Position numbers and translations under genes: made by a program. Shown in pieces: positions 6,472-10,271 of a stretch of 10,271 bases of DNA (positions within the stretch are counted from its first letter, which is position 1; each line of letters begins with the position of its first letter). A model generated the notes under the pieces. That model saw only the letters and a list, made by a program, of their open reading frames with translations, was not told the origin of the DNA and ran no database searches. Source of the DNA: Candidatus Omnitrophota bacterium (GTDB lineage: Bacteria; Omnitrophota; Omnitrophia; Omnitrophales; Aquincolibacteriaceae); the NCBI GenBank assembly GCA_016196565.1, contig JACPXK010000046.1, positions 1 through 10,271 on the forward strand, written 5' to 3'.

Positions 6472-8273
6472 TCGAAAAAATACTCGATTTTATCGTCTCT
6501 CATTTTGTGCGGCTGCTTTCCCGGGGGATAAGCCGGATGCCGGAGGCCTCAGCCCTTGCTTTGGGAAGGGGGATGGGACGGTGTGTTTTTTATTTTTCGT
6601 CGAGGCGGCATGTGGCCTATGCGGATATGAAAGCGGCTTTTGGCTCTCGTTTCACGGCGCGCGAACGTTGGCGTTTGGTCCGGGAACATTATGAAAATCT
6701 CGGTCAAATGGGCTGTGAGTTTTTGCGTTCTTCAAAATTGAATGCACAAGATTTTGAAAAAAAGGTGAAGGTCCACAACTGGGACCGCGTGCTGCAAACT
6801 TTTGGAAGCGATCAGGGGATGGTTTTTTTGACCGCGCATTTTGGAAATTGGGAATTGATGCAAAAATTGCCCGTTTTTTCCGAAAAGCCGCTGCGGGTGC
6901 TTGTGAGGGACCAAAAATTTTCCAGCCTCAACCGGATTCTTAATGAATTCCGCGGCGGCCAAGGTTCTCTTACGATAAGGCGCGGCATGGGCATGCGGGA
7001 ACTTTTGCGGGCTCTCAGGCGTAAGGGATGGGTGGGGCTTTTGGGCGATCAAGACGCCGGCAAAAACGAGGGCGTGATTCTTCCGTTTCTAGGCCGCAAA
7101 ACCACAATTCCTACCGGCGCGTTTGAATGGGCTGCCCGCACAGAAAGTTTGCTTGTCCCTTGTTTTCTGGTCCGCCGTCCGGATCAAATTCATCATGATT
7201 TTTATTTTGAAGAAGCGATAGAGTGTTCCCTGAATGAAAACGGGGATTACACCGCTCCGGCAAAAAAATATTTGGAAGTCCTTGAAAGCTATATCACCCG
7301 TTTCCCCAGCCAATGGCTTTGGGGAACCAAACGATGGAAATATAGCTGGACTAAGCGCATTGTGATTCTCTCAGACGGAAAACCGGGCCATGTCAAACAA
7401 GCCGAAGCCCTCGCCATGAAATTTCAATCTTTGAAAACTCAATACGGACGCCCGGGCATGGAATATCCGATCGAAACCATCTTTGTCAAATTCCGTTCGG
7501 ATTGGCATAAAAATCTTTTTTATGCCGCGGCTTTCTTCCTGCTTCCGTGGGCGCAGGGAAGAATTCCGTGGCTGCGTTTCTTTTTTACGGACGAAACCTG
7601 GAAGGCCATTGAGCATGTAAGCGCTGATTTTTTTATTTCTGCCGGCTCCAGCCTTGTACCGCTTAATCTTTGCCTGGCGCGCGAATCGCGGGCCAAAAGC
7701 GTGATTCTCATGAAACCCGCTTTTCCTTTTAATTTATTCCGTTATGATTTGGCCGTGATCGGAGTTCACGATAGCGGCATTATTCCTCAAGAGGCCTTCC
7801 GCACACTTCTTACGCCCAGTGCGATGGAAGAGGAAGATTTGGAAGAAGCCGGCCGTCTTCTTAAAAAAGAATTGAAAAATCCGGACCGGGTAAAGATCGC
7901 CGTTTTTTTGGGCGGACCGACACGGCGCTTTCAAATGGAACTGAGCGAAGTTGAAAAATTGACCACGATTTTGGAAAAGGTTTCGCTGGAAGAAGGGGAT
8001 TATCTTCTTACGACCTCCCGCCGTACCCCGGAATTTTTAGAAAAATTTCTTAAAGAAAAATTAAAAATCCAAAATGCCTGCCAGCTGCTTATCCTCGCGC
8101 GCGAAAATAACCGCCCTTACGCCGTGCAGGGGATGATGGCCGGCCAGCGACCAGGCCAGAAAGATCAGCATGCCGGGATAGGTCATGACGTCGAAAATCA
8201 GGAAGTGGTCGATGTCGATGAAGGTGACCGCCAAAATCCGGTGGATCAAAAATCAGGCGGAAGGCCGTCTTAA
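6468..8273 (+). CDS. LpxL-type acyltransferase fused to ELM1-type domain, C-terminus disrupted
   Basis: Residues 1 to about 292 are a lipid A secondary acyltransferase (LpxL/HtrB family). They carry the catalytic HX4E motif as His124 and Glu129 (TAHFGNWELM), then RDQKFSSLNRI, GDQDAG and a closing QWLWGTKRWKY. The family uses acyl-ACP to acylate lipid A at the inner membrane. From about 297 an ELM1 (DUF1022, GtrOC1-like putative glycosyltransferase) domain begins directly: RIVILSDGKPGH (298-308 region), FISAGSSLVPLN, FLGGPTRRFQM and LTTSRRTPEFL. Native-looking sequence stops at Gly559 (VQGMMAG). Residues 560-601 are an out-of-frame read across an inverted foreign fragment and are not expected to be functional. 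The conserved Ser-rich SxSM-type region normal in ELM1 is absent. The GTG start at 6468 has GGAG at 6457-6460 and overlaps the lpxK stop. The acyltransferase half should still work; the ELM1 half is probably broken. Confidence 0.85.
   Translation: MIEKILDFIVSHFVRLLSRGISRMPEASALALGRGMGRCVFYFSSRRHVAYADMKAAFGSRFTARERWRLVREHYENLGQMGCEFLRSSKLNAQDFEKKVKVHNWDRVLQTFGSDQGMVFLTAHFGNWELMQKLPVFSEKPLRVLVRDQKFSSLNRILNEFRGGQGSLTIRRGMGMRELLRALRRKGWVGLLGDQDAGKNEGVILPFLGRKTTIPTGAFEWAARTESLLVPCFLVRRPDQIHHDFYFEEAIECSLNENGDYTAPAKKYLEVLESYITRFPSQWLWGTKRWKYSWTKRIVILSDGKPGHVKQAEALAMKFQSLKTQYGRPGMEYPIETIFVKFRSDWHKNLFYAAAFFLLPWAQGRIPWLRFFFTDETWKAIEHVSADFFISAGSSLVPLNLCLARESRAKSVILMKPAFPFNLFRYDLAVIGVHDSGIIPQEAFRTLLTPSAMEEEDLEEAGRLLKKELKNPDRVKIAVFLGGPTRRFQMELSEVEKLTTILEKVSLEEGDYLLTTSRRTPEFLEKFLKEKLKIQNACQLLILARENNRPYAVQGMMAGQRPGQKDQHAGIGHDVENQEVVDVDEGDRQNPVDQKSGGRPS
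8138..8232 (-). pseudogene. Inverted fragment of a type IV prepilin peptidase
   Basis: Read on the minus strand from about 8231 down to 8139, this gives 31 residues containing FIDIDHFLI, DVMTYPGM and a hydrophobic segment. This matches the region around the first catalytic aspartate of A24 prepilin peptidases (GspO/PilD), where FIDxDHxxIPDxxTxPG is typical. Here the usual IPD proline is Phe. In this reading 28 of 31 codons end in G or C. A 31-codon stretch of the interrupted gene (7611-7703) has 16 of 31, and the remnant downstream has 14 of 29. The minus-strand frame does not continue as peptidase on either side: it becomes the antisense of ELM1. So this is an embedded fragment, not a gene. 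It may be a genuine insertion or a sequencing/assembly chimera. Confidence 0.7.
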
Positions 8274-8322
8274 AGAAAATGAAGACGGCGCCTTGATTGC
8301 CCGGTTGGAAAGAATTTTATGA
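8233..8322 (+). pseudogene. Out-of-frame remnant of the ELM1 C-terminus
   Basis: In the frame shifted by one from the upstream gene, this reads KIRWIKNQAEGRLK, then an acidic-to-basic helix ending ARLERIL and TGA at 8320-8322. It looks like the closing helix of the ELM1 protein, and its GC3 (14 of 29 codons) matches the host genes. The TGA overlaps the next gene's ATG (8319-8321) as ATGA, the tight spacing seen elsewhere in this operon. This supports it being the original gene end. An intact ELM1 would need roughly 60-70 more residues between Gly559 and this remnant, judged from general knowledge of the family. Confidence 0.6.
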
Positions 8323-10271
8323 GAGTATTGCAAGTCCTTCCGTCCCTGGATGTCGGAGGAGTGGAGCGCGGGGTGGTGGATCTTGCCCGCGCCATGAAAA
8401 AGCGGGGAGATGATATCGTCGTAATTTCATCCGGCGGAGAGCTTGTGGCGGAACTTGAAAAAATGAATGTCCGCCATTACAAACTTCCCGTGGATCAGAA
8501 ATCCATTTTCTCGCTCGCTTTGGTGGGAAAAATCGCGGAGATTATCGACAAGGAAAGAATCGAAGTGGTTCATGCCCGGAGCCGGGTGCCGGCCTGGCTG
8601 GCTTGGTTTGCCACACGCCAAACCGGTGTGCCGTTTGTCACGACCTGCCACGGGTATTATTCCACGCATTTGCTCAGCCGGGTCATGGGATGGGGCAAGC
8701 GCGTGATTGCGATTTCCAGTGTGGTCGGACGCCACATGATTGATGATTTCGGAGTTTCTCCCGAAAGAATACGCCTGGTCCATCGAGGCATTGATTTTTC
8801 TCAGTTTTCTTATGTGCCGGGGCGTTATGACACAAATCCAAAATCTTTTCGCATTATCAATGTGGCGCGCCTTTCTCCGATCAAGGGGCAGATAGAATTT
8901 TTGAAAGCCGTGCATCTTTTGCGACGCCATGTGCAGCATTTGGAAGTTTGGCTGGTGGGGTCTGAGGTTCGCGGCAAAAATAAATACACCGGCCTTATTC
9001 AAAAAACCATTCAGCAGCTCGGCCTTCAATCCACCGTCAAATTGCTCGGCACCCGCAGGGATATCGCCGATTTGATGGCCCAGTCGGATCTTGTGGTGCT
9101 TTCAACCCTTGTCCCCGAGGCTTTCGGGCGCGTGGTGGTGGAAGCCGGCGCGGTGGGAAGAACGGTTCTGGCCACCCGTGTGGGCGGAGTGCTCGACATT
9201 ATCGATCATGAAGAAAACGGAATCCTGGTGACGCCCGGCAATGTGGAGGAAATGGCGGAACGCATGCGCGAACTTTTGAGTGACCGCGCCAAATCCAAAC
9301 GGCTGGCGGAAAATCTTCATGAAAAAGTCAAAAACCGTTTTACGCTGGAACAAATGACGGAAAAGACGCTTGAGGTTTATCAGGAAGTGCGGCGTTATAA
9401 AAATATTCTTGTCATCAAGCTGGGGGCCATGGGAGATCTCATCCTTGCCGTCCCGAGTTTCCGCATGATCCGCCGCCGTTTCCCGGACGCCCGCATCAGC
9501 CTTTTGGTGGATAAAAAAATCGCGTCCCTTGTTTCGCGCTGTCCTTATTTGGACGAAATTATTCCGGTGGATAGAAAAAAAATCTCACGCCTTTCATTTT
9601 TGGCCAAGCTTTCCAAAAGGCTGCGCGGCGAGACTTATGACCTTTCCGTCGATTTGCAGAATTCCAAATGGACTCATTTAATTGCTTTTCTTGCCGGCAT
9701 TCCTCAGCGTTTTGGATTTTCCCGCGGGGGACTTGGCTTCTTGTTAAACCGGCCGGATAAAAATTTTCATGCCGGGGACGAACCGGTGCGTCATCAGTTC
9801 CGCATTTTGAGCAAACTCGGCGTGAAGGAATTTGACGATGAGTTGGAACTTTGGCCTGAAGCGGAATCGGAAAAAAGGATTCAGGAAATTTGTGACGCCA
9901 TAGACCCCATTCGTTCCTGCAAATGGGTGGGGTTGGTGATCGGTTCCAGCCCCAAATGGCTGACCAAACGCTGGCCCATGGCCAATTTCAGCGCCTTGGC
10001 GGACCGTCTTATCAAAAAATTAAACTGCCGTATTGTTTTGATCGGAGCCCGTGAAGATGCGGAGCTCGTCAAAGAATTCCAAACCCGTTTTCCGGAAAAG
10101 GTCGTCGACCTGGTGGGAAAAACCTCACTTAGTGATTTGACGGCGCTTATGAAACAAATTCATGTGCTTGTGACGGGAGACACCGCGCCTTTGCATGTGG
10201 CGGGCGCCATGAAAACAAAAATCGTCGCCCTCTTTGGCCCCACCGATCCCAAGCGGCATATGCCCCCCGGC
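8319..10271 (+). CDS. GT4-GT9 double glycosyltransferase, partial (runs off the right edge)
   Basis: The frame is open for 651 codons with no stop before the window end. Residues 1 to about 358 form a GT4 retaining glycosyltransferase: VLPSLDVGGVERGVVDLA glycine-rich start, CHGYYSTHLLSRVMGWGK, VHRGIDFSQF, NVARLSPIKGQ and the EX7E motif as Glu267/Glu275 (PEAFGRVVVEAG), the nucleotide-sugar binding glutamates. From residue 361 a GT9 (heptosyltransferase-like) domain begins: ILVIKLGAMGDLILAVPSF, VDLQNS, a central GSSPKWLTKRWP, and VTGDTAPLHVAGA with FGPTDPKRHMPPG at the edge. It probably adds two sugars of the LPS core to Kdo-lipid A; donor and acceptor are not predictable. The ATG overlaps the TGA of the ELM1 remnant. 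The junction (about 9390-9400) shows no sign of a frameshift. A short C-terminal part is missing. Confidence 0.9.
   Translation, partial: MRVLQVLPSLDVGGVERGVVDLARAMKKRGDDIVVISSGGELVAELEKMNVRHYKLPVDQKSIFSLALVGKIAEIIDKERIEVVHARSRVPAWLAWFATRQTGVPFVTTCHGYYSTHLLSRVMGWGKRVIAISSVVGRHMIDDFGVSPERIRLVHRGIDFSQFSYVPGRYDTNPKSFRIINVARLSPIKGQIEFLKAVHLLRRHVQHLEVWLVGSEVRGKNKYTGLIQKTIQQLGLQSTVKLLGTRRDIADLMAQSDLVVLSTLVPEAFGRVVVEAGAVGRTVLATRVGGVLDIIDHEENGILVTPGNVEEMAERMRELLSDRAKSKRLAENLHEKVKNRFTLEQMTEKTLEVYQEVRRYKNILVIKLGAMGDLILAVPSFRMIRRRFPDARISLLVDKKIASLVSRCPYLDEIIPVDRKKISRLSFLAKLSKRLRGETYDLSVDLQNSKWTHLIAFLAGIPQRFGFSRGGLGFLLNRPDKNFHAGDEPVRHQFRILSKLGVKEFDDELELWPEAESEKRIQEICDAIDPIRSCKWVGLVIGSSPKWLTKRWPMANFSALADRLIKKLNCRIVLIGAREDAELVKEFQTRFPEKVVDLVGKTSLSDLTALMKQIHVLVTGDTAPLHVAGAMKTKIVALFGPTDPKRHMPPG

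Noticed and set aside
8138..8232. Simple local inversion of native ELM1 sequence
   Set aside because: Reversing the segment does not restore an ELM1-like peptide; it gives a peptidase motif with very different codon composition.
8061..8249. 62-residue minus-strand frame as a real small membrane protein
   Set aside because: Only its middle 31 residues look like a protein (prepilin peptidase). Both ends are the antisense of ELM1 coding sequence, and its start would be a TTG without a clear ribosome-binding site.
8427..9029. 200-residue minus-strand open frame opposite the GT4 domain
   Set aside because: The plus strand encodes a clear GT4 protein through the whole stretch. The antisense product resembles nothing known.
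1..10271. CRISPR arrays, tRNA or rRNA genes, insertion sequences, att sites
   Set aside because: No spaced direct repeats, cloverleaf-type sequence, rRNA signature, transposase or terminal inverted repeats were seen. The Xer-type recombinase fits a housekeeping XerC, not a mobile-element integrase.

Overview
The window looks like a chromosomal segment of an uncultivated Gram-negative (lipid A-making) bacterium with mixed codon use. Gene order and protein style (topA-xerC-waaA-lpxK-lpxL, then an ELM1-type protein and glycosyltransferases) suggest Omnitrophota or a nearby candidate phylum. That placement is my judgement from protein style, not a database result. Every convincing gene lies on the + strand.

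Layout: positions 1-163 are the tail of something transcribed rightward that I cannot identify. It ends at a strong intrinsic terminator (164-198). A 132-residue basic, coiled-coil-like hypothetical protein follows (260-658). A short intergenic region then carries a near-consensus sigma-70-type promoter (739-767). From 810 to the window end the genes form one tightly packed, mostly overlapping operon: topA (with a ThiS-like sulfur-carrier domain fused at its N-terminus), xerC, waaA/kdtA, lpxK, an LpxL-type acyltransferase fused to an ELM1-type domain, and a GT4-GT9 double glycosyltransferase running off the right edge.

The operon joins two jobs: DNA topology and chromosome dimer resolution (TopA, XerC), and outer-membrane lipid A/core assembly. 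In the second group LpxK adds the 4'-phosphate, WaaA adds Kdo, the LpxL-like domain adds a secondary acyl chain, and the GT4/GT9 domains probably add core sugars.

Two observations stand out. First, residues 1-66 of the TopA reading frame look like a complete ThiS, including a C-terminal GGG, followed by an Ala/Pro/Lys linker and a complete topoisomerase I. This resembles an internal ubiquitin-like fusion. Second, the 3' part of the ELM1 domain is interrupted at about 8137-8232. There, about 93 bases read on the MINUS strand encode 31 residues of a type IV prepilin peptidase, with about 90% GC at third codon positions against about 50% in the flanks. The original ELM1 C-terminus survives downstream in another frame, still overlapping the next gene by ATGA. 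A 10-bp palindrome sits at the left breakpoint. This is either a real template-switch or foreign-DNA event, or a sequencing/assembly chimera.
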